Part shown: positions 44,694 through 53,499 of the stretch, piece after piece | How the letters are laid out: every line of letters starts with the position of its first letter | How positions within the stretch are numbered: position 1 is the first letter of the stretch | Assembly (NCBI GenBank): GCA_963778225.1 | Contig: CAVZTR010000004.1 | Span: forward strand, 1-64,000 | Origin: JAGVSR01 sp963778225 | GTDB lineage: Bacteria > Pseudomonadota > Alphaproteobacteria > Rhizobiales > Hyphomicrobiaceae | Reading direction: 5' to 3' | DNA: 64,000 nt | Notes under the pieces: model-generated | Database searches by the model: none | Told to the model about the DNA's origin: nothing | Seen by the model: only the letters and a program-made list of their open reading frames with translations | Translations under genes and position numbers: made by a program

Positions 44694-45926
44694 ATGCGGC
44701 GCGTGGTCGTCACCGGAATGGGCATCGTCTCCTCGATCGGGAACAACACCCAGGAGGTCGTGGCAAATTTGCGCGAGGCGAAGTCCGGCATTTCGCGCGC
44801 TGAGAAGTATGCGGAACTCGGCTTCAAGTGCCAAGTCCACGGCGAGCCGAAGCTCGAATGGGACGGCCTTGTGCCGCGCAAGCCGAAGCGGTTCATGAAC
44901 CCCGGCGTCGCCTGGAACTACATCGCGATGGATCAGGCGATCCGCGATTCCGGGCTCGAACCCGGCGACGTCGTCAACGAACGTACGGGGATCATCGTCG
45001 GCTCGGGCGGGCCGTCGACGCGGGCGATCGTCGAGGCGGCCGAAACGACCATCAAGTCTGGCGGACCGAAGAAAATCGGGCCTTTCGAGGTGCCCAAGGC
45101 CATGTGCTCGGGTCCTTCCGCGGCACTGGCCACATCGTTCCAGATCAAGGGCGTGAACTATTCGATTTCATCGGCTTGTGCCACGAGCGCTCACTGCATC
45201 GGCAATGCCGCCGAACTCATTCAATGGGGCAAGCAGGACATCATTTTTGCGGGCGGTTGCGAGGAACTCGATTGGACGCTGTCGAACCTGTTCGATGCGA
45301 TGGGCGCGATGTCCACCCGTTTCAACGACACGCCTGAGAAGGCTTCGCGTGCCTACGACAAGAATCGTGATGGCTTCGTGATCGCGGGCGGCGCAGGTGT
45401 CGTGGTTCTTGAGGAACTGGAGCACGCCAAGGCGCGCGGCGCCAAGATTTACGGCGAGGTTGCGGGTTATGGCGCAACGTCGGATGGCTTCGACATGGTG
45501 GCGCCCTCGGGTGAAGGCGCAGTGCGATGCATGAAGCTCGCGATGAAGGGCCTCGATGGCCATGGCGTTCCGGGCATCGACTACATCAACCCGCACGGCA
45601 CGGGCACGCCCGTGGGCGACGAGCGCGAGATCGCGGCGATCCGCGAAGTTTTCGGGTCCAAGATCCCGCACATTTCCGCGACGAAGGCGCTAACGGGCCA
45701 TTCGCTCGGCGCTATCGGCGTGCAGGAAGCCATCTTCTCGCTGCTCATGATGAACAACGGATTTGTCTGTGAAAGCGCGAACATCGAAGAGATCGATCCG
45801 GCCTTCGCGGACGTGCCGATCGCGCGTAAACGCATCGACAACATTTCGCTTAACTGTGTGATGTCGAACAGCTTCGGATTTGGCGGAACAAATGCAACTC
45901 TCGTGTTCCGCCGACATGATGGTTAA
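44694..45926 (+). CDS. fabB: 3-oxoacyl-ACP synthase I FabB
   Basis: The 410-residue KAS I enzyme has the active site Cys162 in SSACATSAHCIG, His301 in NPHGTGTPVGD, Lys331 and His336 in TKALTGHSLGA. It elongates the cis-3-decenoyl-ACP made by FabA and is the other half of the unsaturated fatty acid branch. It is followed by fabI on the same strand. Confidence 0.95.
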   Translation: MRRVVVTGMGIVSSIGNNTQEVVANLREAKSGISRAEKYAELGFKCQVHGEPKLEWDGLVPRKPKRFMNPGVAWNYIAMDQAIRDSGLEPGDVVNERTGIIVGSGGPSTRAIVEAAETTIKSGGPKKIGPFEVPKAMCSGPSAALATSFQIKGVNYSISSACATSAHCIGNAAELIQWGKQDIIFAGGCEELDWTLSNLFDAMGAMSTRFNDTPEKASRAYDKNRDGFVIAGGAGVVVLEELEHAKARGAKIYGEVAGYGATSDGFDMVAPSGEGAVRCMKLAMKGLDGHGVPGIDYINPHGTGTPVGDEREIAAIREVFGSKIPHISATKALTGHSLGAIGVQEAIFSLLMMNNGFVCESANIEEIDPAFADVPIARKRIDNISLNCVMSNSFGFGGTNATLVFRRHDG

Positions 45927-46076
45927 CTACGCGACTGTCTGACCGGCTCAACCGGGGGCGGGGATTTTCACTTCGAAAGTCCGCCTCGAGGGTCGTCAGA
46001 AATGAAACTCTATAAGCAAGGCGCCGGCTGGTTCGAAATCCGCGGTCGCGCGCTTGGCGCCAAAACGAGGCCCCCC

Positions 46077-46952
46077 ATGTCAGACATCGATCTTTCCAAG
46101 CCACAGCCCCTGATGGCGGGGAAGCGCGGCCTCATCATGGGCGTCGCCAATGACCGCTCCATCGCGTGGGGCATCTCTCGCATTCTCGCGGGGCAGGGCG
46201 CTGAGCTGGCATTTACCTATCAGGGTGGGGCTTTCGGCCGCCGCGCCGCGCCGCTGGCGGAAAGCCTCGGATCGAAGATCATCGAAGAGTGCAACGTGCT
46301 CGACCTGGATAGTGTCGACCGCGTTTTCAGCCGCATCAAGACCGAATGGGGCGGGCTCGACTTCGTGGTGCATGCCCTTGCGTTCTCCGATCCGCGCGAA
46401 TTGTCTGGCCGGTACGCGGATACGACGCGCGAGAATTTCACCAACACGATGGTCATCTCGTGCTTCTCGTTCACGGAAGTGGCGAAGCGGGCGGCCGACT
46501 TGATGCCGAACGGCGGCTCCATGATCACGCTCTCGTATGGCGGCGCGACGCGTTGGGTGCCGTCTTATAACGTGATGGGCGTGGCCAAGGCGGCACTGGA
46601 AGCGTCCGTGCGCTACCTCGCGGCTGATCTGGGGCCGCAAGGCATCCGCGTCAACGCGATCTCGGCCGGGCCGATGCGTACACTTTCGGGTGCGGGCGTG
46701 GGCGATGCGCGCGTGATTTTCAACTATCAGAAAGAGAATTCGCCGCTCCGGAAGACGCCCTCCCTCGATGAGGTCGGCGGATCGGCGCTCTATCTGCTTT
46801 CACCGATGTCGGGCGCGGTGACGGGCGAGGTGCATTTTGTCGACTGCGGTTACAATACCGTGTCGATGCCGACGCTCGAGCAGCTGAAGGCCCACGAGCA
46901 GGATGTTTCGGCCGCTGCCAAGGGTCGCCCGCCCGGAGAAGCGGCGGAATAA
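46077..46952 (+). CDS. fabI: Enoyl-ACP reductase FabI
   Basis: The 291-residue short-chain dehydrogenase has the FabI pattern: GVANDRSIAWGI NADH-binding site (near residue 22), Tyr154 in LSYGGA, and the catalytic Tyr164 and Lys171 in SYNVMGVAKAALE. It catalyses the last step of the fatty acid cycle. The start at 46077 (MSDIDLS) is chosen over an in-frame start at 46002. It ends the irr / fabA-B-I block. Confidence 0.94.
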   Translation: MSDIDLSKPQPLMAGKRGLIMGVANDRSIAWGISRILAGQGAELAFTYQGGAFGRRAAPLAESLGSKIIEECNVLDLDSVDRVFSRIKTEWGGLDFVVHALAFSDPRELSGRYADTTRENFTNTMVISCFSFTEVAKRAADLMPNGGSMITLSYGGATRWVPSYNVMGVAKAALEASVRYLAADLGPQGIRVNAISAGPMRTLSGAGVGDARVIFNYQKENSPLRKTPSLDEVGGSALYLLSPMSGAVTGEVHFVDCGYNTVSMPTLEQLKAHEQDVSAAAKGRPPGEAAE

Positions 46953-47012
46953 TCGCGGTTTGCACGTGGTTGCCTTGACGGTGCCACGGAGAAAAGCGCA
47001 TTCATCGCGCGC

Positions 47013-47885
47013 ATGATTGGCGTATTCGATTCCGGACTTGGCGGATTGACCGTGCTGAAGGCGCTCGTGGAGCGGTTCCCTTCGGCCTCGTTCACCTATC
47101 TTGGCGACCACGCCAACGTGCCTTATGGCAACCGGCCCTCTGCCGAGATCGTCGATCTGACGCGCGCAGCCGTCGTGGCGCTGTTTGCAAACGGCGCACG
47201 GCTTGTCGTGCTTGGCTGCAACACAGCAACCGCGGTGGCCGCACGCCAGTTGCAACAGTCGTGGCTGCCGACGACCGATTGGCGGGCAAAAGGGCACAAC
47301 GTGATCGGCATCGTCGCGCCGACCGTGGAGGCAGCGACACAGACGCCATGGTCGGTGACTACGCCCCAGTACCCTCAGAAGAACCTGACCGATACGATTG
47401 CCGTGTTCGGTACGACACGGACCGTGCAGGCTGGGGTCTATCCAGAAGAGATCCGCAAGCGCACGCCCAAGGTGACGGTGGTGCAGCAAATCTGCTCGGA
47501 TCTTGCCGGCGCCATCGAAGCGGAAGCATCAGAAGGCGAACTCGACCGGCTGGTGGCCGAGGGAATCGCGGGTGTGCTGGCACAGACGCAGGGTATGGCG
47601 CCGCACCGCGCCATTTTAGGCTGCACGCACTTTCCGCTCGTGGAGCACCTGTTCCGGCGGCATCTGCCGGCAGCGACACGCATACTGTCTCAACCGGAAA
47701 TCGTCGCGGATAGTCTCGAAGATTATCTGGATCGGCATCCGCACTATGTGGATGGCAATACGGGCACCTTGGAACTGCTGACAACGGCGGCAGATGCGGT
47801 CGTCATCAGCAAGCGTGCGCGGGTTTTCTGGCCGGACGCGCCAGCGTTTCAGCGCGCAACCCAGATGTCGTTTTCGTCTTCATAG
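47013..47885 (+). CDS. murI: Glutamate racemase MurI
   Basis: The 290-residue enzyme begins MIGVFDSGLGGLTV with the first catalytic region, has Cys69 in LGCNTAT and Cys204 in LGCTHFP, the two acid/base cysteines. It makes D-glutamate for peptidoglycan. Its last 37 bases overlap the end of the convergent L,D-transpeptidase gene. Confidence 0.94.
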   Translation: MIGVFDSGLGGLTVLKALVERFPSASFTYLGDHANVPYGNRPSAEIVDLTRAAVVALFANGARLVVLGCNTATAVAARQLQQSWLPTTDWRAKGHNVIGIVAPTVEAATQTPWSVTTPQYPQKNLTDTIAVFGTTRTVQAGVYPEEIRKRTPKVTVVQQICSDLAGAIEAEASEGELDRLVAEGIAGVLAQTQGMAPHRAILGCTHFPLVEHLFRRHLPAATRILSQPEIVADSLEDYLDRHPHYVDGNTGTLELLTTAADAVVISKRARVFWPDAPAFQRATQMSFSSS

Positions 47886-48685
47886 TACGGTTCAGAGTAC
47901 GGGTCGCCATCTGCATCGCGATAGCGGTTTCCGCCCAGCGACGACGGCTTGGCTTGCCACCGGCCACTTGCCACTTCCTGTTGTTCTGGAATCTCGTCCA
48001 TCACCTTGACCGTCGTACCCACATTGACCAGCGCGGCGAGGTGGACCACGTGTTCGTTCATCATGCGGAAGCAGCCGGATGACGCCGCGTAACCGATGGT
48101 CTTGGGATCATTCGTGCCATGGATGCGATAGAGCGTGTTGCCGAGGAACAGGGCTTTGACACCAAGTGGGTTCTTGATGCCGCCATACATTTTTTCCGGA
48201 AGCCGCGGGTCGCGCTGACGCATTTCGACGGGGGGATGCCAATCAGGCCAATCCGCAACGCGGCTGATGGATTCAGTTCCCGTCCATGTGAAGCCGTCGC
48301 GCCCCACGGAGATCGGATACTCATAGGCTTCGTCGTTATCGAGGACGAGGTACAGGCGGCGCTTGGAATTGTCGATCAGGATCGTGCCAGGCTTTTCGGC
48401 GGTGTAGAAGGGAACGATCGGCGGCGCTCGTCCAGCTATTTGCGGGCGTCCGCCACCTTCCATGATCGCGGGGAACGGTTGACCGGGGCCAGGGCCGAAC
48501 CCGAAGAATGAGCCGCCGTAGGAGTTTGATTTCGGAGCAGCCTGCGGTGCGCGGTACACTCTGCCTTCGCGCTGAACGTCCTCGTCCCACGATCCAAAGG
48601 GGCTCAACGACTGAGCCGCCGCCGGTTGCGATAAGAGCGCCAAGGCGGCGCATGCGGACAGAAGAAGGGGGAGCTTGCGAGACAT
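47849..48685 (-). CDS. Secreted L,D-transpeptidase (YkuD domain)
   Basis: The 278-residue protein has a signal peptide (residues 1-25 of the form starting at 48685), a Gly/Pro-rich linker, and a YkuD domain with the catalytic IHGTND (His189) and SSGCFRM (Cys205) motifs. It should form 3-3 crosslinks in peptidoglycan or attach proteins to it. The start at 48685 (MSRKLP) is favoured over one at 48745 because the signal peptide then begins at the N-terminus. The acidic C-terminus (about 40 residues) is unlike the core family. Confidence 0.9.
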   Translation of the reverse strand: MSRKLPLLLSACAALALLSQPAAAQSLSPFGSWDEDVQREGRVYRAPQAAPKSNSYGGSFFGFGPGPGQPFPAIMEGGGRPQIAGRAPPIVPFYTAEKPGTILIDNSKRRLYLVLDNDEAYEYPISVGRDGFTWTGTESISRVADWPDWHPPVEMRQRDPRLPEKMYGGIKNPLGVKALFLGNTLYRIHGTNDPKTIGYAASSGCFRMMNEHVVHLAALVNVGTTVKVMDEIPEQQEVASGRWQAKPSSLGGNRYRDADGDPYSEPYYEDENDIWVAR

Positions 48686-48748
48686 CGTGTGGCACCACTG
48701 CTGCTGATCTCCACCGGCCCCCCAGCCGCATGAAGACGATTTCAAGGC

Positions 48749-49456
48749 TCACGGCGTACTGGAGAGGTGCTCCAATGCGCCGGGATCGAGAAGTCTAAGA
48801 CCGCCGTTATCAGCGCTGTCGACGAGGCCGCGATCCTTCAAGTCGGCGAGCGCTCTGCCGAGAGCATCGACGTCAAGATTGAGGAAAGTGGCCACGTCGC
48901 CCGTCTTCAAGAACTCCGCGATGTCATCGGAGTTCCGACCCTCGTGCCGGTTCATGTGATGCATAGCCGACAAGAACGCCGCTACACGTCGTACGGGAAG
49001 TTCGTCACTGTCGGGAATGAGTTCGCGACGGCGCGCCTCGAATTCGCGCTCTGTCTGGAGTGCCTGCCGTTCATGCGCTTCCGGGTAGGCGGCGCACAGA
49101 TCTGAGATGGCCGACAAAGGGAAGTATGTCAGGCGGCTCGGCACGACGGCCATGGCGCTGTCGATATGGCGCTCAAGAAAGCCAAGACCGATGAAGCTGC
49201 CGGGAAAAAGCATTTCGACGACATTTGGCGGTCCGGCCGCCCGGCGCGTGGTTACGCAGACGATGCCGGTTTCAAGTCTATAGATGCCCGACTTGACGTC
49301 GCCCTCATGAAACAAAAACTCGCCACGCCCAACGATGATTTCCTGCCCGTCAATAGTAGGGGCGGGCTGGAGGCTGCGTGCCAATGGAACAACAAACGGT
49401 TCGCATTCATCAGTAACTTCGACGGTGGGGACTTCTGCCGATGCCAATTCCATCAT
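48749..49456 (-). CDS. Crp/Fnr-family transcription regulator
   Basis: The 235-residue protein has a cyclic-nucleotide-binding-type beta barrel (about residues 30-125, GEFLFHEGDVKSGIYRLETG) and a C-terminal helix-turn-helix (about 160-220). The Cys cluster of oxygen-sensing FNR is absent. The recognition helix region (VDALGRALADLKDRGLV) lacks the E-x-x-SR pattern that reads TTGAT half-sites, so it is unlikely to be the factor for the box at 39301. The ATG at 49456 is followed by another at 49453; a start at 49498 would add a hydrophobic Cys-rich piece. Confidence 0.8.
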   Translation of the reverse strand: MMELASAEVPTVEVTDECEPFVVPLARSLQPAPTIDGQEIIVGRGEFLFHEGDVKSGIYRLETGIVCVTTRRAAGPPNVVEMLFPGSFIGLGFLERHIDSAMAVVPSRLTYFPLSAISDLCAAYPEAHERQALQTEREFEARRRELIPDSDELPVRRVAAFLSAMHHMNRHEGRNSDDIAEFLKTGDVATFLNLDVDALGRALADLKDRGLVDSADNGGLRLLDPGALEHLSSTP

Positions 49457-49779
49457 GACACTACTCACGCACACACAACTGAAAATCGATAACCTCAATG
49501 GTTGCAGATTAGCATCTTCTTTAGACTTTCAAAAGCCTGATCTTCATTTAGTGATTGACAACCCCTTAATCGTCGTTTTGTGCGCTGCCGCGCATTTGAA
49601 ATTCCGTAAAAATGTCATGCCATTGCCGCGATTTAGGGCGGTGCACACGCGCGCCGCTACGGCGGCTGCGCGATTGGCGACAGTACCAGTCTTGCACCCG
49701 TCGATTGCATGGGCCTGACGTATTCGGATCTGATCCTGCGTCAGTGCAGGGGGTCAGCTCTGGGGGGCAGTTCTGGGAG
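49457..49779. other. Intergenic stretch
   Basis: About 320 bases separate the Crp-family gene from the end of the SH3 gene. No gene is supported. AT-rich sequence near 49490-49620 may hold the promoter of the regulator. The right end carries the 13-base repeats listed next. Confidence 0.4.
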
Positions 49780-49791
49780 TCAGTTTTGGGC
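49753..49791. repeat. Three imperfect 13-base tandem repeats
   Basis: GTCAGCTCTGGGG, GGCAGTTCTGGGA and GTCAGTTTTGGGC follow each other at 49753, 49766 and 49779. The last copy includes the stop codon of the minus-strand SH3 gene, so this looks like recent slippage at its 3' end. Confidence 0.7.
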
Positions 49792-50853
49792 GAGGTAGTA
49801 GCGGTGGACCCAGCCGCGGGTGTTGCGAAACTGAATTTCGCACCAGAGCGCGACGCAATTCCCAACCATGCGGACGGCACTCGCGTTCGGCGGGATTGCG
49901 CCAACAATTGCATATGCGTCGGACGGCCCGCTGCGCATATTCAGGACATCATCGTCGGCAACGCCATACACGCTGAACGAGACCGGAGCCGGCGCGGCTT
50001 GCGCTTGGACCGGTTCAGGCTCGTCTCGTGCTTCCGGGTACGGGTAAGGCGACGGCTTAGGTTCCGGCTTGGGGAGGACTGCTGCCACGACCGTCTTCTT
50101 GACGGGCGCTGGAGATGTTTTTTTCGCAGCCAACTTAACCGGAGGGCGAGGGGCCGGGGCCGCTTCGGCGGACGCCACCCCGAACTGGGATTGCAAGGCG
50201 CGGGAGAGGCCGAGCCCCACGAAGAAGAGCCCACGGTCGGTGGGGGCCTCTTCTGGAATATCGAGCCGTTCAGCGGCCGACTTAGGACGGACGGCGAGAC
50301 GCGGCGGTGCCTTCAAGACCGGTGTTTTCACCTCGCGCCTGGCAGGCGGTGGGATGCTCGCTACGCTCGCCCGCTTTTCGACAGACGACCAGGATTTCTC
50401 CGCTTCTGCAACGATTTCGGCGCGCTCGACCAGGGTCGCGGTTCCCTTTTTGCCGTCATCCCGGCGCCAGAACATCCGCTCGTCTTTCATGTGGATGGTC
50501 AAGCACTGCTCCTCGGCGTCGAACCAGCGGAACCACTTGTAGCAAAGGCGATCGCCCTTGACCCACCATCGGCCGCGATCGTTGGCGGCGCCGAGGACTG
50601 ATGCGAGGCTGCCGGCATTGCCGCTCATGAGGCCGTCGCCGGTGAAGCGAATAGGGATCGTGGTGCCGAGCGGAGTGTCGAGTTCGATGCGCGACCCCGT
50701 AAAGGTTTGCTTCAGGTCATTGGCGCCGAGCTTCATCGGCTCCGCCGCGGCAGCGACAGAGGTGAAAAAGATGAGGCCGGTGAGCAGGCAACGCAGCAAA
50801 GAAACACCTTGGCTTGTCAGAGGCTGAATGTGGCCGGAGTGGAGCGATCGCAC
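49780..50853 (-). CDS. Secreted protein with C-terminal SH3 domain
   Basis: The 357-residue protein has a signal peptide (near residues 17-38), a beta-rich N-terminal domain (about 45-125, with WWVKGDRLCYKWF and EEQCLTI), a long Pro/Ala/Lys-rich linker, and a C-terminal bacterial SH3 domain (about 295-357, VLNMRSGPSDAYAIVGAIP). The N-terminal domain resembles periplasmic DUF995-like folds, which is a loose guess. It is probably an envelope protein; function unknown. Confidence 0.75.
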   Translation of the reverse strand: MRSLHSGHIQPLTSQGVSLLRCLLTGLIFFTSVAAAAEPMKLGANDLKQTFTGSRIELDTPLGTTIPIRFTGDGLMSGNAGSLASVLGAANDRGRWWVKGDRLCYKWFRWFDAEEQCLTIHMKDERMFWRRDDGKKGTATLVERAEIVAEAEKSWSSVEKRASVASIPPPARREVKTPVLKAPPRLAVRPKSAAERLDIPEEAPTDRGLFFVGLGLSRALQSQFGVASAEAAPAPRPPVKLAAKKTSPAPVKKTVVAAVLPKPEPKPSPYPYPEARDEPEPVQAQAAPAPVSFSVYGVADDDVLNMRSGPSDAYAIVGAIPPNASAVRMVGNCVALWCEIQFRNTRGWVHRYYLAQN

Positions 50854-51091
50854 AGAAGTATGGCAGAAGCTCGAATGTGCGCGACAGCCGTTGCTGGACC
50901 GTTACGAAACGGGGCTTGACACCATCGATAATTAGGCTTCAACGGAGCTTAACGTCCGATTAAACTGCGACGGCTTTTGTTGCTTGAGACGATATTCTGG
51001 GGGCAACAGTGGCGTGGCTTGCTCTCAATCAAGTCGACGGTCGCTCGGGGCGCTACTCTTCATTAACAAAAAATAGCTGGAGGTCATTTTA

Positions 51092-52492
51092 GTGGTCCAT
51101 AGGTCAGTGCTGGGATTGCTGCTGTTGCTGGTGATGGTCATTCCTAGCTTCGCGCCGATATCCGCCTTCAGTCAGGACGGGAGCGCGCAGAAGACCTTCA
51201 GCACTGAAGAACTTGATCAGATGCTGGCGCCCGTCGCGCTTTATCCGGATGAGGTACTCGCCAACGTTCTGATGGCTGCGACGTATCCTCTCGACGTGGT
51301 GCAGGCCGCGCGGTGGCGAAAGGAGCCAGCCAACAAGAAGTTGAAGGACGACGGCCTCACGAAAGCGCTCGAGGCAAAGAACTGGGACCCCAGCGTCAAG
51401 GCTTTAACGCAGTTTCCCGAAATCCTTGGAAACATGAGCGACCAGCTGGAGTGGACGCAGAGCCTGGGCGATGCCTTTCTGGCGCAGGAAGACGACGTGT
51501 TCGCTCGGGTGCAATATCTGCGTCAGAAGGCCGAGGCGGCCGGCAATCTGAAGAGCAACAAGCAACAGACGGTGACGAAGCAGAGCAATCCGGAAACGCG
51601 GACCGAGTACATCGTTATCCAGCCCGCGAACCCGCAATATGTCTATGTGCCGGTGTACCAGCCAACCGTTGTTTACGGCTCGTGGTGGTATCCAAGCTAT
51701 CCGCCCTATTACTGGAACTATTATCCCGGCGCGACCTTCGTGAACGGCCTGTTCTGGGGCGCGGGCTTCGCCGTCGCGAACAACATCTGGGGCTGGAACA
51801 ATTTCAACTGGCGCAACGGCGATATCGACATCGACGTCAACCGCTACAACAACATCAACGTCAATCGCACGCAGATCAATAACAACAAGTGGGAACACAA
51901 CGCAGCGCATCGCGGTCCTGTGCCTTATCGCGATCAGTCCACGCGTGATAAGTACGCCAAAGACAAGCAGGTGCGCGACAAGAGCAAAGACTTCAGCGGC
52001 TTCGATAAGGCCAATAAGGGGACGCTCGATAAATCCCGCGACGTCGATAGCGTGAAGAACAAGCTCGGCGAAAGCAGCAGCGACAAATTCAAGGATAAGG
52101 GCGGCGATCGCGGCGGCGACAAAATGAAAGACAAAGCGGGTGACCGCGATCTTTCCAACGCCAAAGACAAGGCCGGCGATCGCGGCGGAGACAAGGTGAA
52201 GGATAAGGCAGGCGATCGTGGCGGCGACCGAACAAACAAGGCGGCCGACCGTCCGGCCAGCAAAGACGTCAAAAACAAAGCCGCCTCACGGGACGTTCAG
52301 AAGCCCTCGCCCAAGCCCGCTTCGAAGGCTATGGACGTGAAGCCAAAGGCGCAGGTGCAAAAGCATGCTGATCGTGGTGGCGCTAGCCGCGCGGCGGCGC
52401 AGTCGCACCCGAAGGCCCGCGCGAGCGGCGGTGGCGGTGGCGGTGGTGGCCGGGCGAAAGGTGGCGGCGGCGGCGGTGGGGGACGGAGGTGA
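51092..52492 (+). CDS. DUF3300 protein with Lys/Asp repeats and Gly-rich tail
   Basis: The 466-residue protein has a signal peptide, a DUF3300 domain (about residues 35-270; LDQMLAPVALYPDEVLANVL at its start and Tyr/Pro-rich YVPVYQPTVVYG later), then about 100 residues of KDKAGDRGGD-like repeats, and ends in two Gly runs. The GTG at 51092 follows TGGAGG by eight bases. The domain has no settled function. It is followed directly by a DUF2950 gene, a frequent pairing in proteobacteria. Confidence 0.82.
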   Translation: MVHRSVLGLLLLLVMVIPSFAPISAFSQDGSAQKTFSTEELDQMLAPVALYPDEVLANVLMAATYPLDVVQAARWRKEPANKKLKDDGLTKALEAKNWDPSVKALTQFPEILGNMSDQLEWTQSLGDAFLAQEDDVFARVQYLRQKAEAAGNLKSNKQQTVTKQSNPETRTEYIVIQPANPQYVYVPVYQPTVVYGSWWYPSYPPYYWNYYPGATFVNGLFWGAGFAVANNIWGWNNFNWRNGDIDIDVNRYNNINVNRTQINNNKWEHNAAHRGPVPYRDQSTRDKYAKDKQVRDKSKDFSGFDKANKGTLDKSRDVDSVKNKLGESSSDKFKDKGGDRGGDKMKDKAGDRDLSNAKDKAGDRGGDKVKDKAGDRGGDRTNKAADRPASKDVKNKAASRDVQKPSPKPASKAMDVKPKAQVQKHADRGGASRAAAQSHPKARASGGGGGGGGRAKGGGGGGGGRR

Positions 52493-52551
52493 GCGGGCCA
52501 AAATCCGCACATCACTCATGCTTCGCCAATCCAACCACCGGAGTTCACGCC

Positions 52552-53490
52552 ATGAACCGTCACTTTGTTTCTAAACTTTGCAAAACAATAGCGCCCCTTG
52601 CTCTCATCCTTATCGCTGCAGCGTCGCCTGCATCGGCTCAAGAGGCGTTCGCGACGGCAGACGACGCCACCAAGGCGCTTGTCGATGCGGTCCGCTCGGA
52701 CGATCCGCAGAGCGCGATCGTCAAGGTCTTGGGGCCGACGGGGCGTGATGTTGCGTCGTCGGGAGACGAGGTTGACGACGAGGCGCGGCGCGCTCGCTTC
52801 CTTTCGGCATATGACGAAAATCACTCCCTGCAGGCGGATGGCGACAGCAAGATGACGCTCGTCATCGGCAAGGACGAATACCCGTTTCCTATCCCGATCG
52901 TGCAGGCGAACGGCAAATGGCAGTGGGATACGGACGCCGGTCTCGATCAACTCCTCACCCGCCGTATCGGCGAAAATGAACTGTCGGCAATCGAGGTCAT
53001 GCGGACGTACGTCGCCGCTCAGTTCGAGTACGCGGAGCGGCCGCGTGACAGCAAAGGCATCCAGTATGCACGGCGTCTCATGAGCCGAGATGGTCGCAAG
53101 GATGGTCTGTACTGGGAGGCGGCCGAGGGCGAACCGCAAAGTCCCATTGGACCGCTGATCGCGAAGGCGCAGATCGAAGGTTACAAGGGCAAGGCTAAAC
53201 CGGAAGACGGACAGGCCAATTATCACGGCTACGTCTATCGGATGCTTTACGGCCAAGGCAAGAATGCAGCAGATGGTGCGCGCGATTACATCGTGAACGA
53301 CCGGATGATTGGTGGTTTCGCACTGATCGCCACCCCGGCGGATTACGGGAATTCCGGTGTCATGACGTTCGTCATCAACCAGGATGGTGTGGTTTACGAA
53401 AAGGACCTTGGGCCCGAGAGCGCAGCAGACGCGGCCAAAATTCGAATGTTCGATCCCGACAGCAGCTGGCGGAAGGTGCAGACCGAATAG
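52552..53490 (+). CDS. DUF2950 secreted protein
   Basis: The 312-residue protein has a signal peptide (cleavage after SPASA) and the DUF2950 pattern: FATADDATKALVDAVRSDD at the N-terminus, GKWQWDTDAG mid-protein and VYEKDLGP near the end. Function is unknown. The start at 52552 (MNRHFVS) is preferred to 52489, which overlaps the DUF3300 gene. The gap to that gene is 59 bases. Confidence 0.85.
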   Translation: MNRHFVSKLCKTIAPLALILIAAASPASAQEAFATADDATKALVDAVRSDDPQSAIVKVLGPTGRDVASSGDEVDDEARRARFLSAYDENHSLQADGDSKMTLVIGKDEYPFPIPIVQANGKWQWDTDAGLDQLLTRRIGENELSAIEVMRTYVAAQFEYAERPRDSKGIQYARRLMSRDGRKDGLYWEAAEGEPQSPIGPLIAKAQIEGYKGKAKPEDGQANYHGYVYRMLYGQGKNAADGARDYIVNDRMIGGFALIATPADYGNSGVMTFVINQDGVVYEKDLGPESAADAAKIRMFDPDSSWRKVQTE

Positions 53491-53499
53491 CTCGCGCTG

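Noticed and set aside
48749..49456. The Crp-family protein as the regulator of the box at 39301
   Set aside because: It lacks the FNR-type recognition helix and the iron-sulfur cysteines.
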